From Megamerina dolium (Eukaryota > Arthropoda > Insecta > Diptera > Megamerinidae), in contig OY978526.1 of NCBI GenBank assembly GCA_963854835.1, positions 86,356,846 to 86,420,845 on the forward strand: a stretch of 64,000 nt of DNA, given 5' to 3'. A program made the translations under genes and the position numbers. How positions within the stretch are numbered: the stretch's first letter is position 1; each line of letters begins with the position of its first letter. Positions 13,122-26,300 of the stretch are shown one piece after another. Under the pieces are notes generated by a model. That model had not been told where the DNA came from and ran no database searches. It saw only the letters and a list, made by a program, of their open reading frames with translations.

Positions 13122-14162
13122 CAGGGTTAGGCGATTGAAGTTCTACCAACTACACACAGGTATATCTGTTAAACCGATATTGCCAACTACGTGTAATTCA
13201 TACCAATAACAGCTGTTTATATTGTTTACAAACTTCCACAAGCATTTGCATCTAAGTTTTATAAAACAAAAGTTATTCGAAATGGAATTCAAACATAATA
13301 GTGTGATTGCGTTATATTTAACTGAAAAATCACAACCATCTATTGTTCGTGAGCTCAAACATCTCAAAATGAATAAAATGTTTGTGAAGTGAACAAAGAA
13401 CTGAAAATATGCCAGCGAAACATTCGACGCATATTCCAAAATGAGCTCAATGTAAAGCCTTACAAGTTCCAAAAGGCACACGATCTTACACCAAAGCAAC
13501 AAAAAATTAGACTCGAAAGCGCAAAGGAGTTGTTACACTTGCACGAACGTGGCGAATTTTCAAGCATTGTGTTCTCTGATGAGAAAAAATTTCCTTATTG
13601 AGCATTTCATAAACTTTCAAAATGATTGTGTTTAATTACACTTCCGAAAATTTGAGACCACAAATGGCCACCTGAAGTAATTTTCCATCTCAAGTAATGG
13701 CATGGGCAGCTGTGACCGCCGATGGACGCTCTCCAATCATTTTCATCGAGCCTGGTGTCAAAGTTAATACGACTTATTATCGGGAAAATGTTTTGGAAGT
13801 TACTTTAGAGGCGTGGGCACGCAAACATTTCGGTCGTCGACCATGAACGTTACAACAAGACTCGGAATCATGTTCCATATTTCACTTCGTCTACACAATG
13901 GCTCTCGAATTTGTCTATTCAATTGCAATTGTTCAGGAATGGCCCAAAATACCGGAAGATCACATTCGTGAAGCATGCAATCCATTTTTTAACCGTTTGA
14001 AGGCCATAGTCAAGGCAAAAGGTGGCCATATCGAGCTAGAGTGAATGGATTGTGGAAATTTTGATTATTTCTACAATTTTTGTAATTTGAATCAATAAAA
14101 AATAATTTCACTCAAAAAAAGATTTAGTCGCCTGAAGTGTTACCTGCAATCGCCTAACCCTG
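13122..14162 (+). mobile_element. Mariner DD37D (mori/maT-like) with exact ends and TA duplication
   Basis: A 1041-bp element. Both ends start CAGGGTTAGGCGATTG (16 bp identical as inverted repeats), and TA flanks it on both sides (13120-13121, 14163-14164). A decayed transposase starts at ATG 13282 (MEFKHNSVIALYLTEKSQPS). It continues with an HTH region (CQRNIRRIFQNELNVKPYKF), ESAKELLHLHERGEF and the first catalytic Asp in IVFSDEKKF. Next come MAWAAVTADGRSPIIFIEPG and the second Asp in LQQDSES, then the C-terminal EWPKIPEDHIREACN and KAIVKAKGGHIELE. Sequence stretching from the SSTQW-like codons to the REW helix is deleted, so the third catalytic Asp (PNSPDLNPLD in relatives) is gone. It cannot encode an active enzyme, but its ends could still be mobilised in trans. 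Confidence 0.9.
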
Positions 14163-14164
14163 TA

Positions 14165-16004
14165 TATTTAGTACCTACATATATGCATGCTCAAACATAT
14201 TTATACATATTTATACGATTGATGGCTACCATATATCATATTTGGATTTATAATTGTTTGTGTGGTGTATGGTGTATTGTTCCTGTGTTTTGTTAGCAAC
14301 AACATTGGATCATTACGATACCAACTAACTCAAGTGTTTTCACCATAACTTCGCATGCAATAGTAAATGACGTCATTGGCACATTTTTTTCTTCTATTTT
14401 CTAAAATATTTTCATGCTGGAAATTGCACATTAAATAAATAATTTAGAAGACAATATCCAGGAAATTCCGAGCCGAGCGTAAATGTCTTTATGAAACATA
14501 GAACTTAAGGTAAGTAATATAGATAAGCATGTAGATGGGTATTCCTTACCCCTTGTATTGTACTTAGGTCTCGCGGCATTATTGACGGAGGGTATGATGG
14601 ATTCGTTGAACAATTCTATTTTTGTTTTTTATGTTGCATAACTATTATAAGGTGATATATTACAAAGAAAAAAAAAAAAATATATATATATAATAAATTT
14701 TATAAGTAGGCTGTAAGTGCTTCTTCTTTTTTTCTATCATAATAATTTTTCATAATTTATCGTGATCGCTCTTTGTATTATCATAGATTTATATAATATT
14801 CAAATATCCCTTTCACATTGCTAAAAGGTTGCACTATCACAAAGACATAATAAAAATTTTAATTTCCACGCATTGTGTCTTTGTGCGATAATGCAATTAT
14901 CTTTAAGAATGGATTATTTTAATTAAAAATATAAAATAAATGTAAATGATAATATTGTAGCTTTCTTTAAGAAAATTACTTTTTCCTTTCATGTATTGCA
15001 CATAATATGCTTACTAGCGGAAATTACATTGGATTTGTGCAAAATTGCAATACACTTATAATGCACAATACCTCCAGTAAGAGTTTTATTTATTTAGTGA
15101 AGAAATGTTCATCAAAGACGAGTGTAAAATTGAAAGTGAATATATGTATACATGTTGGTGCTAAATATAACCACATAGATTGTTTAATTACATCTCATTT
15201 TATGTGCTTTTAATTTAATCCTATCGAATATTATATGAGAACTTTGTTTCCTTTATTTTGTAAATTTATTTTGTGACATAACAACTCTTTGAATGTAAAT
15301 TTGTTCATTCATTCAGTCATTCATTTGATGCACACACACACATAGACACACATTCAGATCAAATCAAGCGGTCGGAAATTTGTTGCAACAAGAAAGAGGA
15401 AACAATTGTAATACATAGAATAAGATGCCAAGTAAATGAGAAACAGCTGCTGCTGCTGCTGCTGCTGTAAAATGCCTTAAGATATTGTCAAGAAAGTTAC
15501 ACAAAATGTGGATGAAATTGAATGAAAGAAATACACTACGAAATAAGAGTGTATTGCTGTGGTACCTATTGTGAGATAATTTCCCTCCATTTTAATGTAT
15601 TTTAAACTCCAGAAGCGAATCATTCTACAATTGCGTTTGTCACGATCGTTTTATCAATTTTTTTCTTTTTTTTTTTCTTTAGAAAATGCACTTGAATTGC
15701 CTATTGCAAGACACTTTAGAAATATTACCAATGTGATTGTCATATATTATTTCCTTCTTAACTTCTTAAAATTGAAAAGAGGTTGGTGATAGAGGCTCCG
15801 AATAATATTGGTGGAGCTGCTTTACTAGTGCTATACTTGTTGATTGAGAGAAATAATAAATGAGATCCATAGTACTTATATATACTGATTTCAAAGGACA
15901 GAAATCTTGTCATATTTTTATTATTACATAGTACTTTAATACAAGGATTCCTATCTTCTATCTGACTATGGAAAACTGGGAGCCATACTGTGTAGTGCGT
16001 GATT
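14165..16004. other. AT-rich non-coding stretch with a (CTG)n patch
   Basis: No supported gene. A short (GCT/CTG)7 microsatellite lies at about 15446-15468 and a (CA)n patch near 15332. ORFs here have no recognisable motif. Confidence 0.5.
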
Positions 16005-16808
16005 CAGACATCACTATTGACATAGATGGCTCGAAGAGGGACAAAGGAACGGGAGCGGCAATTTTTTTGATTCCAGAACAGTCAAGTTGAAAATCGTGCT
16101 AAAATACCGAGCTTCAATATGTGACATAGACAGCCACAGGGTCTTTCTTTGCTGGGTTACTGGACATAGTGATATTGAAGGGAACGAACTCACAGACGAA
16201 ATTGTCAGGAGGGGATCTAGTATGGATGCCAATGAGGCCGACGACGCAGTACAAATTCCGTTTTGCGAACTGTTTGTGTGTACAGAAGAAATAGTTGTTA
16301 AGAAGGCAAACACCTTGTGGACTAGCCGAGAGCATTGTGAGGTCTCCAGGACCTTATGGTCAAGACTAGACATGAGAAGGACGAGGGTGCTTCTGTCCTC
16401 AGTGAAGCCTGTAGTTAGAATTCTTACCGGGGTGTTCACTGGGCATTGTGCCATCGCGCCAATGCTTCAACGTTGTCGTATACCAACGAGCGAACTGTGT
16501 ATGTGTTGACGAGATGAAGAAAAGAAGAATCAATAAACCACTATCTTTGTCTCTGTCCAGGACGACTTCAATGTTTTGGGTCTCGTTTCTTCACAGGACT
16601 GGACGAACTTGTGAAATTGGACTTAAAATAGCTTCTTAACTTCATATGGAGAAGAAAATTGTTCAAGAAGGATGATATATGAACACTGGATACTCTGGGA
16701 AGGTCTGCCTCCTCCGGAAGTCAAGTGCAATCACAATGTGCAATAGATGCCTCCAATTGGAAGTGTGAATATATGTTCACACACGCCCTTCAAACCTAAC
16801 CTAACCTA
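16005..16808 (+). mobile_element. RNase H LINE 3' end with (CCTAA)n tail
   Basis: Plus strand. The RNase H starts with TIDIDGSKRDKGTGAAI (first Asp), then skips the segment that should carry the Glu and second Asp. It resumes with the FLCWVTGHSDIEGNELTDEI motif (last Asp) in an open frame to 16509. The later part of that frame (VKPVVRILTGVFTGHCAIAP) is the usual C-terminus leading to a Cys/His knuckle. Coding traces then continue in other frames to EHWILWEGLPPPEVKCNHN (about 16681-16736). The 3' UTR is short and ends CACGCCCTTCAAA before (CCTAA)2-3 at about 16794-16808. The same C-terminus and UTR occur on the minus strand at 26641-26960, which fixes the 3' end. Confidence 0.85.
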
Positions 16809-17271
16809 GTTTTTTTGTGAGTTTTTTCATAAAATACCTGCACTGTCGGTAGACGATTTGTCGACATGTAGGCACCGTTAAAAAATAATTTTTTTATTGC
16901 AACATATATAAAGTTTCTTAAGTAAAAGTTTGTGCAGATGAAGATGTCTAAAATTTCCATTTCCTTTATGAATGTTTATGTTACAGCACATCGTATAGGT
17001 GACATTTATATTTGTGTGACGAAATATGAATGATTAATAAAGTTTTAATTCCGTCATATTTCAAGCAATTTTGTAATAATTAGAAGCACAGAATCTCATA
17101 TACAATCACTTGATGCCTACGAAATAAAAGAGCTCATTAGAGTGAAATTGTTTTGCGCTGAAATTAATTCAATATGGAACAATGTTGAACGAAATGATAT
17201 TTATATTTATTATACTATAAAATATGTATGGTGTACATAAAGTATAAAGTAATTGCAATTTTCATTTAATA

Positions 17272-17490
17272 TTGGTTAAAGGTGGCCGTAGTTTTGTTGT
17301 TCTTAATTATGAAAAAAGCTCTTACTTCTCGTATTACGATGGCAACAATGCCATACCGCGGGGAAGTCAATCAAATTGTAATTTGAAGAGCGTAAATGGT
17401 GGAATTGAATACAATTACTCTTTAGTTGATGCCTACTTGAGTACAGAACATAGGTGTATATTCGCTGCAATTCTAGAGTATTTATTCTAA
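17272..17490 (+). pseudogene. Possible Ulp1/SENP8 (Den1)-like protease remnant
   Basis: A 72-codon open frame reads GGRSFVVLNYEKSSYFSYYD and continues without a stop to 17490. The spacing and pattern resemble the segment of the SENP8/NEDP1 deneddylase family in which GG(T)HW is followed about 17 residues later by an aromatic-Tyr-Asp triplet. In that family the His and Asp belong to the catalytic triad. Here the His-Trp pair is not present and one residue is missing. The frame also ends before the position of the catalytic Cys. If the likeness is real it is a broken copy, perhaps a processed pseudogene or one exon. This is the only stretch in the window that might come from a host gene. The resemblance is by eye only. 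Confidence 0.3.
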
Positions 17491-17639
17491 TGGCAGAGTT
17501 GATGCTGGAAAAATTTGCTATTCATTAATTTTCTATTTCTTCATTTTGTTTAGCTTCTTTTTCATTTTGCATTTCCGATGATTTATTACAGTCGCTAATA
17601 GTATTAAGATATCGAAAGACTATAACGTCATTTAAAAAA

Positions 17640-18050
17640 TATATTTGCTAGGAGGAAAAGGTACATAGCTGTACATAGCTTCTTCCCGGATCCGAATGGG
17701 GCTGAAATTGGTAGTAGCTTCTGCTACGATTTCTTACCAAAAGACTTTAAATTTGGTACCACGGGTGATCGCATTAGAGTCTCTTCAACCTAATCGTTGG
17801 GAACGGCCCTTTGGGGAGATTTTAGTGGTGGCTAAGGTATCCCAAAGAACACGCGGGTAGAGTATTCCACGTCAAAGGCGTGGAGTATTCGATGGGGAGT
17901 TGCATTGCAACCAGGGTACTGACCGCTTAGATCAGAAGAGGTTCTAGTTAAGCCTCGATCCTTACCAAGGAGGGTAATATGTCCATTCAACGTTCCCCAA
18001 TTGGTACCGTAGGAACCTGGATGTTGATTTCTGATTGCTTCTTCAAGAGC
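17640..18050. other. GC-richer unrecognised segment
   Basis: This block (for example around TCGTTGGGAACGGCCC and GGAGTTGCATTGCAACC) is clearly richer in G and C than the flanking DNA, which suggests imported or repeat sequence. No frame gives a motif I know. It ends where the mariner at 18055 begins. It may be an untranslated region of a LINE, but I have no second copy in the window to define its ends. Confidence 0.4.
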
Positions 18051-18054
18051 AACA

Positions 18055-19140
18055 GCTTAGCAGTGTTTTAGTGAATGTGAAAATGCGTTGAACAAGCAAC
18101 GAAGACGTACCACGCTCTGAAAGGCCCAACGACGGTATGAATGTGGAAATCGGCATGCAAACATCGAATCGTTTTAAGTAATTGAAAAATGGAGTCTTGT
18201 GAGTTAGTTGAGATTGTGGATATTTTAAAAGAATGGATGGGATACATTTTGCACGATATATTGGAGTTGAACAAACTATCGGCGCGATGAGTGCCGCGTT
18301 TGTTGACCGTCGACCATAAACGTCGTTTTAGCGTTGTTGCAGCGACATCGAGCAGACTTGTTTCGACATTTTTTGACGATAGATGAAACATGAGTTCATC
18401 ATCATATGCCTGAGTCCAATTGGCAGTTTGCAGAGTGGCTGGAAAACCACGAAAGCCGACCAAAGCAATCAAAGAAGCAGGGAAGGTTTTGACGTCGATT
18501 ATTTCCTGGTGTTAATACTTCCAAAAAAAAAAAAAAAACCGGTAGTACTTCTCCGAGGCACTGTTGTGTTCTTCAATGGGGGAGGGTTTTTATGTGGTCG
18601 GTTCCAAGTCCAACGCACAACCTCGAATTGATGGAAGTTTTCACCACTCACTTTAGCCGCCGCTCAGCGTGTGCTGGAACGACGTTGCCCGGTCGACGTC
18701 GCGTGATGAGTGAGTTGACTTGCGATGAGTTCAATAAGGATTGCGCTAGCATCGCCAGGTTGAAGCAGTTCGTCACGTTGCCCTGCAAAAACATCACCAG
18801 AATAGTTACAGGAGAGTATTATGTAGCATTATTGGACAAAGTTAATGATGAAATAAAGAAAAAATGGCTAAATTGTAACAATTACAATTCGAATTGATTG
18901 CTTAGTCATCATATTTTCTAGACTTGGCATCAACCGACTATTATATGTTCCCAAACCTCTAGCGTTGGCTCCAGGCTAAGGTATTGAGATCGAATGAGGA
19001 AGTCATCGCGAAAACCGAGGTGTATTTCGAAGACCTTTGGACGTTTCGTTCTACAGAAAGGGTATTGAAATATTGGAAACTAGCTATACCAAGTGTATAG
19101 CTCTCGAAGGCAACTATGTTGAGCAATAAATATAATTTTT
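18055..19140 (+). mobile_element. Mariner (irritans-like, DD34D), decayed and interrupted
   Basis: Plus-strand fragments follow irritans-group transposase order. First come the HTH linker (RSERPNDG, then coding for a VEIVDIL-type helix) and LTVDHKRRF. Next is the first catalytic Asp in LTIDET-VHHHMPESNWQFAE (18360-18425), then SRPKQSKKQGR. After a foreign segment of about 250 bp (18523-18780) the order resumes with TGEYYVALLDKVNDEIKKKW, then a decayed third-Asp region. The C-terminus LDVSFYRKGIEILETSYTKC and IALEGNYVEQ (stop near 19128) closes it. Numerous stops and frameshifts are present. The second Asp region is not readable. I did not find its terminal repeats with confidence. Confidence 0.75.
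18523..18780. other. Foreign GC-rich segment inside the mariner at 18 kb
   Basis: A run of A (about 18523-18538) is followed by GC-rich sequence including GGTCGACGTCGCGTGATGAG. It replaces mariner sequence between the SVFWDAHG-equivalent and the TGEYY motif. It gives no mariner-like frame. It is probably a separate insertion, or DNA captured during gap repair; its family is unknown to me. Confidence 0.45.
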
Positions 19141-19149
19141 CCTAAAAAA

Positions 19150-20416
19150 CATTAAAAATCTCGGAACTTTTCAGCCCATGTAATTCAACTCATTTTAATA
19201 CTTTCATTAAATTAATACGTTAATTACGTTTAAATATTAATACAATGTAATTTTGAGCATCATATTATTATATGAATTGTATTGCAATATTAAAAAAAAA
19301 AAAACAATTGTTCGTTTATTGTACTCTCGCTGAAAGTATGTCGATTAATTTAATTTTCTCAATAACATTTTTGATATCTCGATTGACAACTGTGACAATG
19401 TGCTGGCTTGTCGATTTCGTGTAATAGCAATTGAATAAAAATTTAATTGGAATTTTTGCTATTTACATTTGATATAAAAGAAATTACAATATATTTACAC
19501 ATTAATGCATTTTATCTATATAAACGTGTTCGATTATTTCATTACATACTTATATTCTGAGAGACTTTGATATATGTACATAAAAGTTAAATACATATGA
19601 CAATGAAGTTGATATATACTCGCACCAGTTACTCATCACTCGCCCACATACATTTTTCACTAGTACTAGCTTCAAATACTTTGTGTGGTTCAATGAAATA
19701 TGCATAAGTTAATGCATGTACAACACCTTGTGACAGCTACTAATGTTTGTGCCATATGCATAAGTTTCAGAAGTTTCGTTGGTAATTTCATTCGTGAATG
19801 AAATGGGTGGCGATCCTTTTGCATAAAGCAAACAGGTGAAAATAGAAATGGTCATGCGTAAAAATTATACAGCTATCACACATATGTCAGTGTGAAAATA
19901 TTGTGTTGCATTATTACGCCACACTACGTATGAGTATATCATATACGACTCGCTGTGATAGATTAATGGAGTTGGCACATTACAGCATATATGTGCATAT
20001 ATGTGAGTAGGTAACACTCCATCTCTGCACCAAAAAAAAAAAAACTATATTTTAGCGTTAAGCTATTTTTAAATCCCAACACAATGTTTGTACTGACATT
20101 TGGGGAAACTCCCACAGAACAAAATACTACATTGTACTATAAATCTTCAACTGTTGTTGCTTATAGTGCTAACGTATTCTCGTATTTCTTTAGATGGATG
20201 TTGAGTTGTTTACTTAACATTCTTTTGAAATAAAGAGTGAGAATCATGGAAAATACATGTACATTATGGTGGTCCACAAATTCTTTTTTCCAAGATTGGG
20301 TTCGGGACACCCTTCTAAGTTTTCCTCTTGGCGAAAGGAGTGATGAAACCAAAGTTTACGTTTCTAAGTATAAATTTAAAGAATGCTTATGAAATGTTTA
20401 TATTGTAGTTTAGAAG
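19150..20416. other. AT-rich non-coding stretch
   Basis: Nothing recognised on either strand; short A or T runs and ATATG-rich sequence only. Confidence 0.5.
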
Positions 20417-20418
20417 TA

Positions 20419-21345
20419 TCAGGGCAGTCTATAAGTTCGTGTGTTATGTTTCACAGTAGGCGCCTTTTGCGTACAAAAATCGAATCGTGAGAGATAAAGG
20501 AACTATTTTTATTTTCTCTGATGATGGATGGAAGGTTAAATTCATCACATGGTATAGTTTATAGGCACCTGGTTCAATTGAGCAAGGTTCCAAATCTGTG
20601 AAAATAGGTTCCGCATAAACTTTCCGTCGCAAACCTTCAGCAGTTAGTGAATGTGTGTTCTCAGCTTGAAAATGAGAGTTTTTTACACCGTATTGTTACT
20701 GGAGACGAAAAATGGGTCCTCTATTACAATCCTGTTTGCAAAAGCTAGTGGTTAGATATAGATGAAACACCAACCTCCAGAGATGGGTTTCATTCCAAGA
20801 ATATTCTCCTGTCTGTTTGGTGGAATATGGCTGGTATTGCTTATTTTGATCTGCTGGAACCAAACGAGATGATCACAGCTGATTATTGTTGCCATCAATT
20901 ATCCAAACTGAATGAAGCACTTGCAAAAAATCGTCCGTCTTTAGTCAATAGACTCATAATTTTGTTTCACCACCACAACGCAAGACCGCATACCATAAGA
21001 CAGACCTTATGTAAGCTGAGGGAGCTCGGATGGTAGCTAATGCCACATCCATCATACTCTTCGGATATTGCACCCTGCGATTATCACATTTTCCGCGGAC
21101 TTTAGTTCCATTTAAGTAATAAGAACTACACCTCAAAGGAAGCTATAAAAGGGGATATAGACGCGTATTTTGGCTCCAAGGACAAATAATTTTTTGAGCA
21201 AGGAATTAAAAATTTGCCTAAAGGTTGGGAAGATATTGTAAATAATGCAGGAAAATATATTATTGATTAATAAATACTGAAAACTTTTTTTTTATTTATT
21301 TTAAAACCACCTAAGAAAATCGCACGAACTTATGGACTGACCTGA
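20419..21345 (+). mobile_element. Mariner DD34D, internally deleted, ends and TA duplication intact
   Basis: The ends are TCAGGGCAGTCTATAAGTTC at 20419 and its inverse TCAGGTCAGTCCATAAGTTC at 21345, flanked by TA on both sides (20417-20418, 21346-21347). The transposase N-terminal DNA-binding half is missing or unrecognisable. Coding starts near 20643 and runs through FLHRIVTGDEKWVLYYNPVC (first Asp), LSVWWNMAGIAYFDLLEPNE and ALAKNRPSLVNR. Then FHHHNARPHTIRQTL, where the second catalytic Asp has become His, is followed by SYSSDIAPCDYHIF (third Asp kept) and the C-terminal GIKNLPKGWEDIVNNAGKYI. Several stops interrupt it. The same ATAAGTTCGTGCG end motif recurs at about 39936, next to another mariner fragment. 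Confidence 0.85.
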
Positions 21346-21349
21346 TATG

Positions 21350-23075
<1,726 letters not shown>

Positions 23076-23079
23076 ATTA

Positions 23080-23325
23080 AGGAGGTTGAGACTGTCTCAC
23101 ATCTGCTGTACACCTTCCGTGCTTCGTGCAGTATGAATGACCTAGCAGAAATATCCCAGGTTGAAATTAACAATCTTTAAAAATTCGTTAAAAACTCAGG
23201 TTGGTTCAACGAGTGAACGGGTAAAAGAAATATCCGCGTGGTATCATAAATGGGTCTCTACCTGGCCTACGAGCGCCTTCTCTATTGGAGAGCGCGGCCA
23301 CACTAACCTAACTTAACCTAAGTGA
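23080..23325 (+). mobile_element. LINE 3' end with (CCTAA)n-like tail; SINE partner candidate
   Basis: Plus strand. A decayed C-terminus of an RNase H LINE: VETVSHLLCTFRASCSMNDL is the region after the Cys/His knuckle, followed by IN-NL-KFVKNSGWFNE. The 3' UTR then reads GTGGTATCATAAATGGGTCT, ...CCTGGCCTACGAGCG..., and ends in CTAACCTAACTTAACCTAA. The UTR aligns with the last 80 bp of the SINEs at 28679-29042 and 51021-51404, which suggests the SINE borrows this LINE's 3' recognition end. Everything upstream, including the RT and RNase H core, is absent. Confidence 0.75.
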
Positions 23326-23329
23326 ACGT

Positions 23330-26300
23330 TCAATCGTAGTCAATTAATATAGTCGGTGGATTTCATGTATAAAGTGTATAACTGCCTTTAGAATTATTTC
23401 TTTAAGTGTTCTTTTGTTTGACTGAGAATTATTAAAATAAATGAAAATTATGTCACCATATAACTAGTAATATGTTGAGAGAAAATTATCAATATAATTT
23501 AGAGAAATGAATATACAAATATGTACAACACATAAGTATGGAAATCATTCACGAACATTCTTTCACAACTAAATTTGTTAAATTCAGGAAAAAACGAAAT
23601 TATTTAAGAAAGCCCATCAAGTGGTTGGCTCATCATGGCAACTTATGGCATGTATATGCCAGTTGAACAATTTCCTATAATAAATATATAGTGTATTTAG
23701 AAGCATCATTCCAGTAGTTCGCTTAATGACATATAAGCTATTCAATATATTGCCGGCGGGCACAAAAATAAGCACATATTTCAACATTAATTAAACAACA
23801 GCAAAATAATAAATATTTGACTACGAAACAAACCGTAGTTTGGTTGACAATTTCAAATAAATCATTTAATCATGGTACGCATTCATAGACGTATATATAC
23901 ATATACATGTATGTAACTAATTACAAAGTGTTGACAGTGGTAAGAGTAATGTGTGTGTGTGTGTGTAACAAATCTGACAATAAGCTTAGCTAGCAGCAAT
24001 CAGCATTTGTTATGCGGGTGTAATTGCTTTTATAATCGAACAAAATAAGCCAAATGTATAAACATTCATACAATGCTTGTATGTATGTATGTCGTATATT
24101 CGTTTGCATATGTTTGTGATGTGTGGAATACAATAAAATGAATTATAATAGTAATATATATTGTAGGAAATAAATCAATATATATACATATAGGTATAAT
24201 TTACAATATGTCGTTGTATTTATGCGAATATTCGTATACGAATATACCATAGAGGTATATTAAACGTGAATCTGATTTTTACCATCAGGCTGTTTAACTG
24301 ATTAATACGTATGTATATGACAATCAATCAACACAAAGAAATGTGTTCTGTGTTTTTTTCAACGTTGTTGTTGTTTGTTGTTAATAAAGATATTTTATCT
24401 TTAACATTCAAAACGATGCTAATAGTATGCTCTACAGTAGATGTCAATAGAGTCATAAATAATCTGTGAAATTACTTCAACATCATCATATATAAATATT
24501 TAGTCGCGTACGAATGACAACGAACAAAAATATAAATTGCCATTCAATGATTCACTTCATTTGATTTGATGGTGGAAAATATATCATTATTTTTTAAATC
24601 AACAGAATTATTTTTACCATTTTTGCTTGAAAGTAGTTTGCTTTACCCAGTTCGTGTATTGCTTATGTACTTTCTTAGAGAATAAATTATTGGGGCTTGG
24701 ACATACCCTTGATCCATCTTGAGGAAAGAATTTAATAGGAATCAGTCATACAATTGCCCCTTTTAGATGCGAGACATCTGATTGACATATCACCTATTTG
24801 TTGCATATAAAAACGCTTTCTAAAGTCTGATTAGATATTATCTCTATACATGAACAGACAGCATTCTCTGAACTCTAAAGAGAGTCACATGGTAAGGATT
24901 TTATAATGAATAAGGAAGGAGATCGGAACCTTTACTTAGTTGCATAGGGTTCTGACCTCTTGGACAACATTTTACTGTGTCACTGTTGACAGCTACGTAA
25001 AAAAATTAAAATGCAACAAAATGGCGGATTTTTGAATAAATTTTGTTCAAAAATCGGATGGTTTTTGGCCTGGCATAATTATATTTTTCATCCAATCATA
25101 AAAGTGCAGGAACATTGTATGGAAAAATAAATACACAATAAGCTAAAAAAATACCCAAGTCGATTGGATGTATATGTTATCGAGTTATAACTGCAGCAAA
25201 TGTGAAAAATTTAGTTTTGAGAAAAACGCCTTTAAAGATAAAAGTACTGATTTTATAGTTCATTGCAGCTGCTCTGTAGAGGGCTGTAACTCAGAAACTA
25301 TTTGAAATTTTCACTTGAAATTAAATTAAATTAAATTAATATGTTATTTTTTAGAGGTGTAAATTATCAAAAAATGCAAAACAAAAAAAATTTTCAAAAT
25401 TTCAAACTACTTGTGCCCCTCATTTATTTTGCAACATATGCACATTTTTATATTACAAAAAAAAAAAAAAAACAATACCATACATTGTTTTTTTAGCATA
25501 AATTCCAAAGAAAACTTTCATCAATTTCAATGTTGAGTTTTGTTGATTGTGCTGAAAAATAATTTTAATTTAAATCTCAACACAACTACACATTCATATT
25601 AAAAATCTATACACTTACCTATGCAAAGATGAAGAGAAATATAGAGTATCGTTTAAAAACCATAAAGAATTACAATAAAATAAAATATTTGCTTGGTTTT
25701 CCTTTATAAATGATTGCACATTGTTACAAATATCATACAATATTAAATGGATCAATATCTAAACATGTTTCCGAACAATAAAATCCAACTGCCTACCTAC
25801 ATGTTGTTATTAAAGAAATGTTTATATACATTCTATACATATTACGTGGTATACATGTATATCATATCATAGAAACCCAAGAACGTTAGAATTTTCTGGA
25901 ATAGTAATAACTATTGTAATTGAAATCACAAGTTGCTCCATAAACACACACACACACACGTATTTTACCAATGATATTCAATATTGTTTCATATATTTTC
26001 AATTTGTTCCATTGCTCTCATTATATCGTTCATTCATTTTGAGCAACATATGCATACATGCTCCATTGTTGCTTTTCATTTACATTGCTGATTTGATTTT
26101 AATTAAATTACCAATAAAAAAGCATTGAGGTAACAAATAAATATTGTAAATTTTGAATTCTATCGATTATCTGGAGTACTTCTCTTACAATATATGATCT
26201 GAAAAGTTTTTAAACGAATAAATTACAAAATATATTTCAAAATGGAATAAGACAGAGTAAGAAAGGAAGACGGGAATGTATACTTGAATAAACATTTTAA

